DNA from: Punica granatum
Lineage: Eukaryota > Streptophyta > Magnoliopsida > Myrtales > Lythraceae
Assembly: GCF_007655135.1 (NCBI RefSeq)
Contig: NC_045130.1
Span: 15,438,001 to 15,502,000 of the forward strand
Length of the DNA: 64,000 nt
Reading direction: 5' to 3'
Shown: piece after piece, positions 1-12,050 of the stretch
Layout: each line of letters starts with the position of its first letter
Numbering within the stretch: the stretch's first letter is position 1
Made by a program: the position numbers and the translations under genes
Notes under the pieces: generated by a model
Told to the model about the DNA's origin: nothing
The model's input: only the letters and a program-made list of their open reading frames with translations
The model's database searches: none

Positions 1-157
1 AAAAAATTAGCTCCGCTTGCAATACACGTTTGAGTAAACATGATATATAATGAAAATTGTACTTTCTCAATTTAGAATGCCTTTATGATAAAATTAGTTA
101 GAATATTAATCTAATAAAAAAAATTAGCTCCGCTTGCAATACACGTTTGAGTAAACA

Positions 158-193
<36 letters not shown>
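1..193. repeat. Partial tandem duplication ending in an (AT)n microsatellite
   Basis: A block of about 45 bases containing CTCCGCTTGCAATACACG occurs near position 10 and again near position 127, a period of 117 bases. The second copy runs into an (AT)n tract at about 160-193. The duplicated unit is AT-rich and non-coding. The block could be the edge of a mobile element that starts outside the window, which cannot be judged here. Confidence 0.8.
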
Positions 194-196
<3 letters not shown>

Positions 197-539
197 CATG
201 ATATCTTTTGCATTTAAAGGTCACGGATTTGCCTCTAAATCCCACGTTTTTGGATCGGCAATTAATAAAATAAAAGAATCACATGTATATGTGGACAGTA
301 ACGAGAACAAATATCGTATGGCTAAAGCTTCGAATCAAACTCTACCTCGGGCCCCGCTGCCATTTTCATAAGCTGTCCCACTCTCAATGTAGACTTACAA
401 ATCACTTTACAAAATAAATAGTATACTTTGCTATCCCGAAAGTCCAATTAGATATTTGGAATGTGAGAGAAGCCAATATTGAAGAGGTATCAAACACTCA
501 AAAGGAATAATTTTCCAAGCAAGGATGTTAAAATTGTCA

Positions 540-683
540 AAAGGATTTTGACTAATCTAGTTCGAGATAAATCAGTTCACTAAAGGGTAAAACATGATTT
601 TTTTTCGTTCACAAAACTCAAACCCGAATTCTTATTTAATGAAAATAAACGTCTAACCATTTAAACCAACCCACGTTGATAAA
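540..683 (-). mobile_element. SINE-like repeat, family A, copy 1
   Basis: Read on the minus strand this matches the three other family A copies (near 3681, 33530 and 40161). They share a GTGGGTTGGTT-like head, a tRNA B-box-like GGGTTTGAGTTTTGTGAA segment, and a tail in which a CTCGAACTAGATTAGTC-type motif recurs. The spacing of the A-box-like and B-box-like segments, about 40 bases, suits a tRNA-derived SINE. Terminal duplications were not resolved. The family assignment is inference from the four-way similarity within this window. Confidence 0.5.
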
Positions 684-876
684 ATAGATTTAATTAAAAG
701 AAAAACATAAACTTCCATTTCTCAAATATATTTAACTCAAAAAAGGAAGTGGCTAGAATTCTAATAAAAAAACATTCACATAACTTTTATTATTACCACT
801 TCAAGTTCAAACTTTCTACTAAACTGTCCAATTTCCATGAAGTTTTCTGTTAGCCTAACGTTTGAGAAATAAAAAT

Positions 877-1291
877 AAGGGGTTATTACGCCATATATCC
901 CATAATTTTACCGTTTTCTCAAATCTATCACATGCTTTAAAAATTACCCAAAAATACTTATGATTTATATCTTGTTTCAAATCTATCACGCTATCAATTT
1001 GTCTGTTATGCAAGTGGGCTCCAAACATATCCCATTATTTTAATTTTTTTCTCAAATTTATCTCATGATTTTAATTTTTTTCTCAAATCTATCATTGATA
1101 AAGAGTCACAGTGACGAGAATGAGCTCACTTATGTTCCACGTTAGCAACACTATAAATTGTTGACGAAGAAATTAATGTCATGATAGATTTGGAACCAGA
1201 TGTAAACCATGGGCTTTTCTGAGTAATTTTTAAACCATTGTTATATTTAAGAAATAGGTGATACCATGGGATATCTGACGCAATAAACCCT
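877..1291. mobile_element. Mutator-like foldback MITE (decayed)
   Basis: The left end reads AAGGGGTTATTACGCC and the reverse complement of the right end AAGGGTTTATTGCGTC. The similarity continues inward through ATATCCCAT and through degenerate repeats of CTCAAATCTATCAC. The flanks share TAAAAAT (870-876 and 1292-1298), a 7-base match where Mutator-like elements normally make 9. No coding capacity. The class is inferred from the long, subrepeat-bearing arms and from better-preserved relatives in the window. Confidence 0.6.
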
Positions 1292-1298
1292 TAAAAAT

Positions 1299-1750
1299 TT
1301 TTAAAGTTTTTCAGAAAAACATGAATCTTATCTATGCTTCTTTTTTGTGAACAATTCCATATTATATTTTTTTATGCACTTATTTTTATATTATGAATGT
1401 TCATAAAATAGCGCAATAATAAAATTATGTTCATGTAAAAAGCACATGATTATTTTACAAAAAGATAGAGCAGTGACATTTTATGTCCCATTTCCAACTA
1501 TAATGAGGACTATTGGGAGAAAGTATGAGATGAGAATTTATGTAGCATGTACAAGTTTCAATCAAATATCAAGTGTTAGACTCTGGATGACAAATTTTGC
1601 ATGTATATGTATTAGTCTCACCTAATATTTTTTTTGGGCATGTGATACATTATTTAAATGCCAGGTTGTGAATAATTGAAAGGTCTAAATTGTTCTCGTA
1701 AAAAAAAAAGTCTAGTGTTATTAATGATTTCTGAAATTTTAGTTGTTGAA
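1299..1750. other. AT-rich intergenic DNA, nothing recognised
   Basis: AT-rich sequence with short homopolymer runs and no open frame, RNA gene or repeat end that I can support. Confidence 0.6.
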
Positions 1751-2571
1751 TCTATATCTATATATAAGTAAAATTTACTTGAATAGTAATAACGCTACTC
1801 AATAAGTACTCTCAAATTAATGCAATTGAAAAACATCAAAAATTGATTTTTAATTTTTGAATACTACTTAAAAGTACATCACATGTGTAAATTGACTACC
1901 TTTTACAATAAATGTAACAATTACGCTTAATCTTTTGAAGCATAAATAATTTAATAAATAAATATTAAAATAGATATAGAATATTTTATTTTCCAAAATA
2001 ATTAGTAAAACTTATGTATAAATTATCACAAGGATACTAATTATACAAATTTAATAGCACATTATGCTTACAATTCTAGCAAAAAATAAAATTTATTATG
2101 TAAAAATAAGGATTTTGATTGCAATATTTAAAAAAATGCAAAATAAAATTTATATATCTAAATGTGGTGTCTTCAATAGATATTTGAATTATATTAACAA
2201 TATTCAATATGTATTGAATAAAATACTTTGTTATCTATACGTAGGATTTCCAAAAGAATTAACCCATCACCCTAATTCTACAAATGAGGGTCACATAAAA
2301 AGTAAAAATTTAATTAATGAAAGTGAAGATTTTAAAAATATAGTATTTAAAAGCAATATCAGCAAAATTAAATTTGTATACTTGAACTTTATATTTGTAG
2401 TAAATCCGAATAATGTTAACGATTAAATAAATTTGCAATGCACTTATTAGGTTTATAATTCAAAATATTCAGTTATTGTTAAAAAATTTCGTTATACTTG
2501 AAAAATAATTTTTTAAAAATTATGAATAATTCTGTTGAAACAAACTTGTGCAACGCATGTCAGAACACTAG
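1751..2571 (+). mobile_element. Helitron-like element 1 (non-autonomous)
   Basis: It begins TCTATATCTATATATAAG and ends ACACTAG followed by T, matching the 5' TC and 3' CTRR rules of Helitrons. A GTGCAACGCATG segment lies shortly before the 3' end, where plant Helitrons carry a hairpin, although the stem is degraded. Its first 100 bases are similar to those of the next element. There is no Rep or helicase coding. The true 5' end could instead be the second TC, at 1757. Confidence 0.5.
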
Positions 2572-3077
2572 TATATATAAGTAAAATTCACTTGAGGAGC
2601 AATAAATGCTCTTTAGTCAATGCAATTGAAAATAGAAACTTAATTCTCAATTTTACAAATTAAAAAATACTTAAAGATATAACAAACCTATTGCAAATAT
2701 AAATAGTTATACGTATTTGAGTGCAACAAATGCAATTATATTTCCCAATACAAGTAGCTAAACCCATTAATAATTAAAAGAAATTTAAAATACACACCAT
2801 TTTTTAAATTATAAAAATGATATAATTTAAAAATAATGAGATATTGAAATATATGAATAAAACTGTATTGAATACTTTCATTTTATTGGGATAAGTAACA
2901 CTTTCAATTTTATTAGATTCATATTCATATTTTATACACAACTTTGACGATCATGTTAAAATATTGATTGAGTTAATAATATAAAACTAATATAAGTTTT
3001 AGAAAAATGGGCAAGGACAATACAAAATAAATAAATAAAAAGAAACAAATCCATGCAATGCACAAATATTAGACTAG
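2572..3077 (+). mobile_element. Helitron-like element 2, abutting the first
   Basis: Starts directly after the CTAG of the previous element with TATATATAAGTAAAATTCAC, matching the other 5' region but lacking its TC. It shares AATGCAATTGAAAA internally and ends CATGCAATGCACAAATATTAGACTAG before T. Non-coding and AT-rich. The missing TC suggests either truncation or that the two units are parts of one rearranged element. Confidence 0.45.
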
Positions 3078-3680
3078 TTAAAACATAATCTGTAAAATGA
3101 AGAAAAATCTATTGCACTTGCAAGGAAAGGCAACTGTCTCGTACAACAAAATTCAAAAAGTTTCAAACGATTACAGATGACAATTTATGACAATTTAACC
3201 AGCAATATTGCAAATCCATGAAAGAAGATGCTTATGCATATGTTGGACATTAGATACAACATATACTTCTCTGTTTTGCACGAATGGAACTTTTCTTATT
3301 AAATTGTAGTTGATTCTGCATGTGCCCTCATTCTCACTGATCAACTATTTCTTATTTCGTCATTCTTTTGATAGGTAATTATTGGGGGTTATGTTTGGAC
3401 TATATACTCAAGAATTGATATTCATAAAAAATATATTGAAGATTTAATGTATCGAATTACTTGGTTCTCTTTTTATATGTACTTTTTACTTATTTATTTA
3501 GAATTCTTGGGATTTTCAATAGAAATTAATATTCTTGTATTTCGCTCCACATTGTTATATGACTTAACCATATTGTTGTTTAGAATCCTTTCTTAGTAAC
3601 ACCTTTTATAACATTAACAATATTAATTTTCAAATATTCTACCTTTTATTTCAAATTACCATAAATTTAAAAAATTAGTG
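3078..3680. other. AT-rich intergenic DNA, nothing recognised
   Basis: No supported gene or repeat end. The sequence is low-complexity and AT-rich. Confidence 0.6.
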
Positions 3681-3866
3681 GCTTAACAACGTGGGTTGGT
3701 TCATGTGATATGCTTTGTTTCCCTTAAGTAAGGCATTGGATTCGAGTTTTGTGAATAGAGAAAATCCACACTGTAAGAGTTTTACCCTTAGTAGGTAGAC
3801 CATGTTCGACTGGATTAATCGGGACCTATCGGACTTCCAGATATCAGGGTTCACACCGAAAAAAAT
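3681..3866 (+). mobile_element. SINE-like repeat, family A, copy 2
   Basis: An A-box-like TGGTTCATGTGAT near 3697 and a B-box-like GGATTCGAGTTTTG near 3738 lie about 40 bases apart, as in a tRNA-derived RNA polymerase III promoter. The body then reads GAGAAAATCCAC, GACTGGATTAATCGGGACC and CAGATATCAGGG, and ends in an A-rich tail, all shared with the copies near 33530 and 40161. The best-preserved member in the window. Confidence 0.6.
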
Positions 3867-3943
3867 AGTGACTTGTAATTTTATTTGAAGTTTCTATATA
3901 TGTAATTTTCCAAAAACTTTACTAGCATTTTACTTAATATTTT

Positions 3944-4371
3944 GGGTAAATTGGACTAGTGGTCCAAAAAGTTTTACAAATGTTTCAATATGGTACAAAA
4001 AGTTTTTTTTTTGCTACTTGATGGTACAAAATGTTTCAAAGTTGTTTCAGTATAGTACAAACAGTCATCTCGCCATTGACGCCGTCAAGCCGTCCTTTAC
4101 AAGACTATAAATTTTGCACCATCATGTAATTTACGTAAAACATTTTGTACTATTAAGTTATAACTTCAAAACATTTTGCACCATCATGTAACGTCCCACA
4201 AAAATCGGTTGTGCACCATCAGCATCGGTTTGACGACATCAATAGCGAGATGACGGTTTTTACTATATTAAAACAATTTTGAAACATTTTGTACCATCAA
4301 GTAGTAAAAAAACTTTTTGTACCATATTGAAATATTTGTAAAACATTTTGGACCACCGGTATAATTTATCC
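3944..4371. mobile_element. Mutator-like foldback MITE with perfect 9-bp target duplication
   Basis: Flanked by TAATATTTT at 3935-3943 and 4372-4380. The arms are about 155 bases each. The left arm opens GGGTAAATTGG and the right arm, reversed, GGATAAATTAT; both continue with GGTCCAAAA, ACAAAT, TTTCAATATGGTACAAAAAG and a repeated GGTACAAAATGTTTC. The arms therefore contain short subrepeats. No coding sequence. A 9-bp duplication with long inverted arms is the hallmark of Mutator-like transposition. Confidence 0.85.
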
Positions 4372-4380
4372 TAATATTTT

Positions 4381-6250
4381 ATTTATTATATATTAATTAT
4401 TATAATATCTTGTACCTACGCTAAGCGTGGCGTAACGTCTAAACTGACAAGAAATTAAAAAATAAAAAAATACGATCTAAAATTCCGCTTAATATTTTTA
4501 CACGCTCAATAAAAAAATGAAGGATTAACAAAATTCTTGGGAATGAGAGGGGACTGCAACGGAGAAAAGCAAAAACCAAAAAGGTTTAAAACGGACGCGT
4601 GTAGTGTGGAGGAAAAGAGAGAGAGGAGAGTTGTGGCCCTTGTGGGTATCCTTAGATTTATTATTCAATTTTACTTTCCACCGATATGATAAAAGAAAAT
4701 AAGAATAATTCGGTAAAACCAAACACAAAATAGGGAAACCAAGTTCTCCCTTTATATAGTAGTATAATAGCATTTTTTTGGAGCAATTTTTATATTATTA
4801 ATTGTATTAATTTCATTTTCGAGCAATTTTACTATATAATATATATGGATAATCATATTTCCTAAATTAAAAATTATGACATTTGAGTATCAATTATAAT
4901 ATATAAAAGTCGAAAAGCGATATGAAATGCGACATGATTAACTTTCTGAAACCCTCAAATCGTAATTAAATGTCTTTTCAATTGCACGGATAATTTAACT
5001 CACAATCGGATGTTTATGTATTGTCCCATGTCTATCACTGCCTCTTATACGTTTTTCTACTTCCTATATATATGTAGGATATCAAGAAGACATTTTGTAC
5101 AATTAGTTTATATAGATATCGAGAAAATATTAAATATTTTCTTACAATGAAAGGAAAAATTTTATTCATTGTGAATAAAATATTAAAGAGAATTTGAAAA
5201 AATAGTTCACCGGATAAATTAAAACATTTCTTCACAAATATCAAATAATCTATACGTTATTAATTTTTTTCACATCCACGCAACAGGTTGGGCTGCACAT
5301 AGATTAGGATTATTTTTTGGACACGTTGGGCAGCACATACTATAGTTTAGGATTATTTTTTGGAAAAGTGCTTGAATAATTTAGCAAAATTCATTATAAA
5401 GTAAAATAATTAAACAAACTACATATCCAATAAATATCCCTAATAATTGCTCTTAATAGTTTAAAAATAATTATAATAACCAATCAACTAATATAGCACT
5501 TAGATGTGTATATAATTTCTATTACAAGATAATTATGCTTTTACTTAAATTTTATGAGATGATTGATTACATATATGACTAAGTCAAAATTATATTATCA
5601 CAGGCCAATATTGCTTTATGAACACACCGTAATGTATAAAGAATAAAGTTACATACTTGAAATGAGTATGTCATTGTATAATTATTTCATAAACACTATT
5701 CAAGAAAAAAAAGTAAAACAAATTTATTTGTAATAATACCTAAACTAAACGTATGTTATAATTCTTTATTAAAAATAAATTGAAGTATATGATGAATATT
5801 AATTAATGCGATTCAGTAACTTTTAACTAAAAATTATTGAAGATTATTATTTAAATATTATTATTGTTAATGAGAAAACTGGTGTTTGGAATTGTAATTA
5901 ATTACAATAAAAAGATAATACAAAAATATATAAAAACGAATTCACGGGCAAAAAACTAGTGCAGTAGCTATTCATAGACGGGAAGAGCTAGAGATACCAA
6001 TCGAATATTAATTATTAGGCAATTAGTTTAATGCTCAATGTTTCACAATTATCTAGCACAAATTAATCAGGAATGATCTGTCTTTGACTTTCTCATGCGT
6101 CTCCATGTTCCATCCATTTAAATGGGGAAATGTCACACATTATCTTAGTGCCACGTGAGACCTCACTAATATTAAGAAGTAAAGACTGATATTAATCATT
6201 TATGAAATTTTAATGGATGAACAAAAAAATGATATGTAAAATGCATAAAA
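4381..6250. other. AT-rich intergenic DNA with a short tandem duplication
   Basis: No gene supported. At about 5287-5363 a unit of roughly 40 bases is present twice in tandem (GTTGGGCTGCACATA then TTAGGATTATTTTTTGGA). The rest is AT-rich and unremarkable, apart from a possible Helitron-type end, ACTAG, at 5955-5959. Confidence 0.55.
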
Positions 6251-6474
6251 AAAAAAAGAAACTTGCGAGATGATCAGAAACACCAGCTCATAAAGGACAA
6301 TTCAATATATGACAGATATCTATGTTCCTTATATACTAAGCTCCTTAGTCGGCACGGCTGCAAATTCATGAAGGAAGACTCTCCAGCACGATATTTATGT
6401 CTGGATGTAGCATGCGCCCTTTCACTAGTGTATACACATATGTGATTGCTATTTATACTTCTATCTTTTGATTA

Positions 6475-6513
6475 TTTGATAAGTCGGGAATCGGTAATTT
6501 CCGACTTATCAAA
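6475..6513. repeat. Perfect 13-bp inverted repeat (stem-loop)
   Basis: TTTGATAAGTCGG at 6475-6487 and its exact complement at 6501-6513 are separated by 13 bases. On either side, a 14-base AGTCGGCACGGCTG occurs in direct orientation near 6348 and 6662. Nothing links it to a gene. It may be the relic of a small insertion. Confidence 0.7.
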
Positions 6514-7305
6514 CAAATTTATACTGCTGATTATCAAAAAAAAAAAACCGGGAGGTGCTTATATATGCCCAGGAATGGAGATGGTCGACAAAGAGCTTGT
6601 CAGGAAGATTGGGCTGATCACGCTGCAAAGGAACGCAAAGCATTAATAATTTAATGTTTGTAGTCGGCACGGCTGATGAGGATGTCCGTTTATCATCGAA
6701 CAAAAGAAAAGAATTTTAATCCCGAATTTGGGATTCATTCATATGGCAGAGAGTTCATGCATGCTCGTGCAGGACCATGGAAATGCATGCTCTGGTACTT
6801 TCCCATCCTTTCAAGAACTTTAGCATGTTTACATATGAGGGAACTCGATGATGCACAGTACATGTCATGCGGACCTGTCATCATCGGACCTCGTGTAATG
6901 GCTGAGACAACAAACCACTGTTAATTTGTTACTTTCTTTGTTGTGATTCTTCAGGTTATGAAACCATCCGGTTCTTTGTGCTAGCTATATCTGTACAGGA
7001 GCTCATGAGATGGTTATATTGGATCGACTAATCGATAAATCGATGTTTAATAAATTTTGCTGTGGTTCCGCGGCCCAATTGTCTGTGGCTGAAGATGGAA
7101 TCAGAATTTTTAATAAAAATTAAGACTATATATAGAATTTATGATGTGTATGTCACAGTATGTATTTGTAGCGGCAGATCAAAGCACATGCACTGCGTTG
7201 GAACATGGAAGCACCACGTCGTAAAGTTCAAGCCAACAGTGGCTAATAAACTGAGAACACTCTGTGGTCTCACTGAAAAACACATGCACTGCATTGAGCA
7301 GGAGC
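6514..7305. other. Upstream region of the xylanase gene
   Basis: No gene supported. CACATGCACTGC is repeated near 7185 and 7281 in the presumed promoter-proximal region. Short open frames here show no family resemblance. Confidence 0.5.
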
Positions 7306-7313
7306 ATAAATAG
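7306..7313 (+). promoter_or_regulatory. Candidate TATA box of the xylanase gene
   Basis: ATAAATAG lies about 260 bases before the start codon. Between them a plausible 5'-UTR intron runs from a GTAAGT-type donor near 7392 to a TTTGATCAG acceptor ending at 7519, which would place transcription start near 7340. Confidence 0.35.
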
Positions 7314-7567
7314 GAAGTTGAACCTTACACATTTCACCAAATCCAAACACCATAGCTCTTTCTCTCTTTCTTCTGCCATTTAGAGGGACTTGTAAGTTGC
7401 AACACTTCACATTTACCGTCGTTCTTGCTCATCTTATCTGTACATGAGTGCGCTTCTGTTTATAGATTTAATCATTTATTGTAAAGTTTCTCAAGTCATT
7501 ACTCACTGGCTTTGATCAGAACATGTTGCAGAGGCACAGAGAATTGGGAGACAACGTTGATGATTCG

Positions 7568-10500
7568 ATGAACTCATCATTTAGGCGGTCGTTGTTGGTG
7601 TTGTTCCTTCTCATGGGCACTTCTTCCCTTGTTGCTTCTCATGGTTCTCTTCCTTCTCTCTACTCTTTCCTGGTCTTTTCTCGCAAGCCGATGCAGCAGT
7701 TAACGAAGTACATTGTTTTGTCATATATTTCCTCAGATAGCCTGCTATACGACTCCACGGCCTACACAAAGGTGAACAACATTACATTTCAAAGAACGCC
7801 ACTGCACCGATGTACTAAATCTTCCTGCAAGAACTTCCTAATAAAGGTTACAATATTGATGCTTCTGTTTGTATCGAAATGGCAGTGTAAGGGGAAGCCA
7901 GAGAGGGCACTTTATAACGGAGGCATTCTAAAGGATATTGAGATTACTTCAGCAAGCAACGACTCTTCGCCATCTTTTATGTTGCTCAATCTGACCCAAG
8001 GAACCAAGTACTCTTTCTCCAGTTAAGTTTGAATGAGTCGATTTCCTGGCACAGATAATTTATTAGACGATGTTGTGTCATGCGGAAACAAACAGTTCTA
8101 TTGGCTACAGGTATCAAACCAATAATAAATCTAGCCTGATGTAGCATCCACATAGTTCAACTTGAAAGTCACCTAAATCCTGCATTTTTGGTAAAAAAGG
8201 CTCCATCAATCATATTTTAACCCAATGCAAAATAGAAATGAAACCAGTAATCGATAAGATCCAGCGCTTAACTTGTCTAGGATGGGACTTGAGAGACTCA
8301 ACTCTATCAATTCATTGTTTTCCCGCAGGTTGGGTTAAGATCGATGGAGTAGATTCCGCTCTCATACGTGCAAGCCTGACTACAGAAAATGAAGAATTGA
8401 GTTGCATAGGGAATGTAGTGGCAAGGAGTGGATGTTGGTCATTCCTCAAGGGTGGATTCACTCTAAGCTCGTCGCCGAGTACTTCTACATTATCCTTTCA
8501 GGTGAGTTCCGCCCTCCCCCCCCCCCCCCCCAACAAATTCTTGTCGATCATATCTCAGATCTTCATTTTGGCTCGTTATTATGATTGAATTTACTTATGC
8601 AGGGTCCTGGAAACAGAGACATCAGTATAGCTGTTGCAAGTGTTTCATTACAGCCCTTCACCGATGAGCAATGGAGCCGGAATCAACAACGCATTATAAG
8701 CAAAGTAACACCCTCATTCCTTAGATATGCCAAATATAAAATGGAGCTGAATCTTGTGAAACTTCAAGCTTTTACACGGAGTTGGTTACGCGCTTAAACT
8801 TGCCATAACTCCTCGAATCTCCAAAGACCAGTTCTCTGTTATCGCGAACCGTCCGACTAAAAGGAATTGCCTCGTTAAATAATGTGCATGCTCTGAACCG
8901 AAATTAAGAAGTCTCGCTCTCTCTTTTTCTTTCTTCTTTTTTTTTAAGGTTCGAAAACGCCCCATAACGATTCACGTTTCGGATGGAAATGGAGAAAGGC
9001 TGCAAGGAGTGGACCTTCGAGTCGAACAGATCTCGAAGGAATTCCCATTTGGATCTGCCATAGCTAAGAGCATCCTTGGAAACATCCCGTACCAGGTATG
9101 CTTTTTATCCTGCTGAATCCGGACACTACTGTAGTACGGGATTTAATAATAGAATGAATAATCATCCCAAAACTCATCGGTTTGATGGAGGCGGGCTTTT
9201 TTTATTTTTATTTTTTTAATGCAGAAGTGGTTCGTGGAGCGATTTAACACGGTGGTCTTCGAGAATGAGCTAAAATGGAGCACAACTGAACCCGAACAGG
9301 GTAAAATCAATTACACCATAGCAGATCAGATGCTGAAATTCGTGCGAGAGAGCGGAGTCATGGTCAGGGGGCACAATATATTCTGGGAGAACCCCAACTT
9401 CGTCCCTGCGTGGGTCAAGAACCTCACAGGGTCGAACCTGGAGAAGGCCGTGAATGCCCGAATCACAAGCCTAATGGACCGGTACAAGGAGGAGTTCGTC
9501 CACTGGGACGTGAATAATGAGATGCTCCACTTTGACTTCTTCGAGCAGAGGCTCGGGCCGAATGCCTCACTAGACTTCTTCAAGGTGGCCCATGAATCAG
9601 ACCCTCTGGCAACCCTTTTCATGAACGAGTTCAATGTGGTGGAGACTTGCGACGACAATAACTCAAGCGTTGATGGGTACATTTCGAGATTGAGGGAGCT
9701 CAAGCGGGGAGGCGTGTCAATGGATGGGATTGGGCTGCAGGGCCACTTCAGCACACCGAATCTTCCCCTTATGAGGGCTGTGATTGATAAGTTGGCCACG
9801 CTCGGGCTCCCGATTTGGCTCACGGAAGTTGACATCAGCGACAAATTTGATATGGAGACACAGGTATGTTTTTCCTAATTATCAGTCATGGTCACGGGGT
9901 ATAAAGTTGAGTCAAAATGGTCCCAATCCTTTTAAGTCCATCAATGGGCTCACATCAATCATGGTCCGGACAATTAGGCTGGCTTCTTGGACATAGTGAA
10001 AGTCTTAACAAGCCCGTCCACTGTAACAACAAAGAAGGCTTGGGACGACCAAAACATTGCCGTGCTTCGTCTATCTGCTTAGCCATCTACAAAGCGCAAA
10101 AATGAGCTGTGTACTAGTTATTCGAGCTACATCGCAATGCTCGCCTTATTGATTAAACTCATTACACATTCAAATCAAACTCATTACACATTTTCCCATA
10201 AATTTAATCAGAATTTTGATAATTTTTTTCTGTCTTCTGCATAGGCCGTTTATTTGGAACAAGTGCTGAGGGAAGGCTTCTCGCACCCCTCTGTGAATGG
10301 AATAATGATGTGGACCGCAATTCGTCTTGGCAGATGCTTCCGGATGTGCCTGACGGATACCGAGTATCAGAACCTTCCGGCAGGTGATGTGGTCGACAAG
10401 CTTCTACGAGAGTGGACAACCAAGGACAGGGAAGGCCGCACAGACAAGTTTGGATCATACAGCTTCTTCGGGTTCTTAGGCGAATACTTGGTAACTCTGA

Positions 10501-10580
10501 AGCATGGAAACAGAACAGTGAAATCAACATTTGCACTGTCTCACGGTATAGAAACCATGCATGTCACCATTCACTTGTAA
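7568..10580 (+). CDS. GH10 endo-1,4-beta-xylanase with N-terminal carbohydrate-binding-like module
   Basis: Secreted enzyme expected to hydrolyse beta-1,4-xylan in the plant cell wall. Eight exons keep frame throughout: 7568-7643, 7737-7771, 7886-8021, 8329-8501, 8603-8704, 8949-9095, 9225-9863, 10245-10580, giving 547 residues. Residues 1-25 form a signal peptide (hydrophobic LLVLFLLMG). Exons 3-5 encode the CBM-like part, recognised by YNGGIL, GCWSFLKGGF and SLQPFTDEQW. GH10 follows, with RGHNIFW, the acid/base Glu322 in WDVNNE and the nucleophile Glu424 in WLTEVD, so both catalytic residues are present. The C-terminus has the family's RMCLTD and GDVVDKLL. An upstream in-frame ATG at 7523 would add 15 residues before the signal peptide, so 7568 is preferred. 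Intron 4 contains a run of 16 C. By gene order it corresponds to Arabidopsis At4g38650 (from memory). Convergent with the next gene. Confidence 0.93.
8516..8531 (+). repeat. C16 homopolymer in xylanase intron 4
   Basis: Sixteen consecutive C directly downstream of the donor at 8502, within 30 bases of an exon. The length may vary or be misread. Confidence 0.9.
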
Positions 10581-12050
10581 ACGGTACACATCGTCCGGAA
10601 GACGCTGTCTGTCAAGGAAAATCCATTTAAACATTATCCGCGATGAATTTATCTGAATCTTGGCAAATCGCTTCAGGTGGCAAATTTATTTTCATCGTCA
10701 ATGTAGTTAGTGTAGCTTAAAGATTGTCTTGACAAGTCCACTTATGGCAACCGTCTCTCGCAAAATTTGAATGGAAACTATGATTTTTGCAACGGAAAAG
10801 GGGAAGGTTGGGAAGACGAAATCATTAGTTTCACTGTGGCCTATAATATAAACGGCTAGGGAGCAGTGAGATTCATATGACAGATCAAAGGAATCGACTC
10901 ATTTCACATTCATAATCAAGAATGACAGTCGTCGCGCAACCGTGAACCATTGACTCCCCGGAGTTATATTATCCTTTCTCGAGACTTTGGCCAAAGTCAT
11001 TCCGAGCAAAGACGGATCACGAGAACTTCAAATCAGATAGAGCATTTACTGTGAGTACCGGAAAAGGATCTTATACAATTATTTCTGTCTTTGTAGGACG
11101 ATATAAACCTGGAATCGACCTAATTAGCCGAATTTAACTTTTCCACTCGTTACCACGCCTGCCCATATGTACATTAAAGGCGTTGGCCGATAAATCATTA
11201 GCACCGGTCCTTTTGAAGGAAAGCATTTTCGATGGGCCCATAGGAAATACAATTCAAGTTCCCTTTTAGAAAATTTCCGACAAAAACGGTCGAAAAGTCT
11301 GCAAAACGGACTCATATTGTAAACACTCACTAATCCTTTTTTTCCATCTATACTGACAATGATAATATATATAAACTGTGACAATGAATGGCTTTTTTTT
11401 CTGATCTTTATTCCTCATATTATTAATCATGGATAAGATTTTGTTTTGAATCCGACCAACAGTTTCTCATACTATAATATCTCATGTGGAATCATACCCA
11501 GATATATTCCTTCTTCGATTACAGACAGGAAAGCACAAAAGCAGAGCACAACTTGCACTACCCGCAAAGCCATCCAGTCCCTTTGATTGTGGAGCAACAG
11601 ACTCGTATTCACATCGTTGGTGTCCACTGTTGGCTTTTAGAGGATTTTCGGGTTTCAATTTATACCGTGTTTTTGGTTCAAGTAGTAGTGAATTTTTGAA
11701 AACCGGCTTGGCTCGGTACTATGATGGATTAGAAGAACAAGGAAACTGCCTGTCTTCAGGACTCCTGAACTAGGATCTTATGAAACGAATGATAATACAA
11801 AATATTCCAGTTTCCTAACAAAATCAGCTTAGCCTTAAACTTGTCAGCAAACTAAAGCACCCTCCGATGTTCTACAAATAAACACTACGAAGAGTTTCAA
11901 TTTTACAATGTGGACGGAATTTTTGGTATTTGTTTCACCCTAGGAACAAGAAAACCGAATCCGAGCAAAGCACTCAACAAGACAGCAAAATCTGCAGAAA
12001 ATTAGTGCTTCACTTTACAGACCAAAACCCACAAAAAGAAGTAAAAAGAG
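10581..12050. other. Convergent 3' intergenic region
   Basis: Lies between the stop codons of the xylanase (+) and the thaumatin-like gene (-). It must hold both 3' UTRs. No further gene, repeat or RNA is recognised. Confidence 0.6.

Noticed and set aside
4405..4445. Short hairpin TACGC/GCGTA followed by CTAA, like a Helitron 3' end
   Set aside because: Stem of only five pairs, next base is not T, and no matching 5' end was found.
5940..5960. ACTAG-T, possible third Helitron 3' end
   Set aside because: No hairpin and no paired 5' TC terminus identified.
9326..9844. 172-codon minus-strand frame across the main xylanase exon
   Set aside because: Antisense shadow of GH10 exon 7, which carries the catalytic residues.
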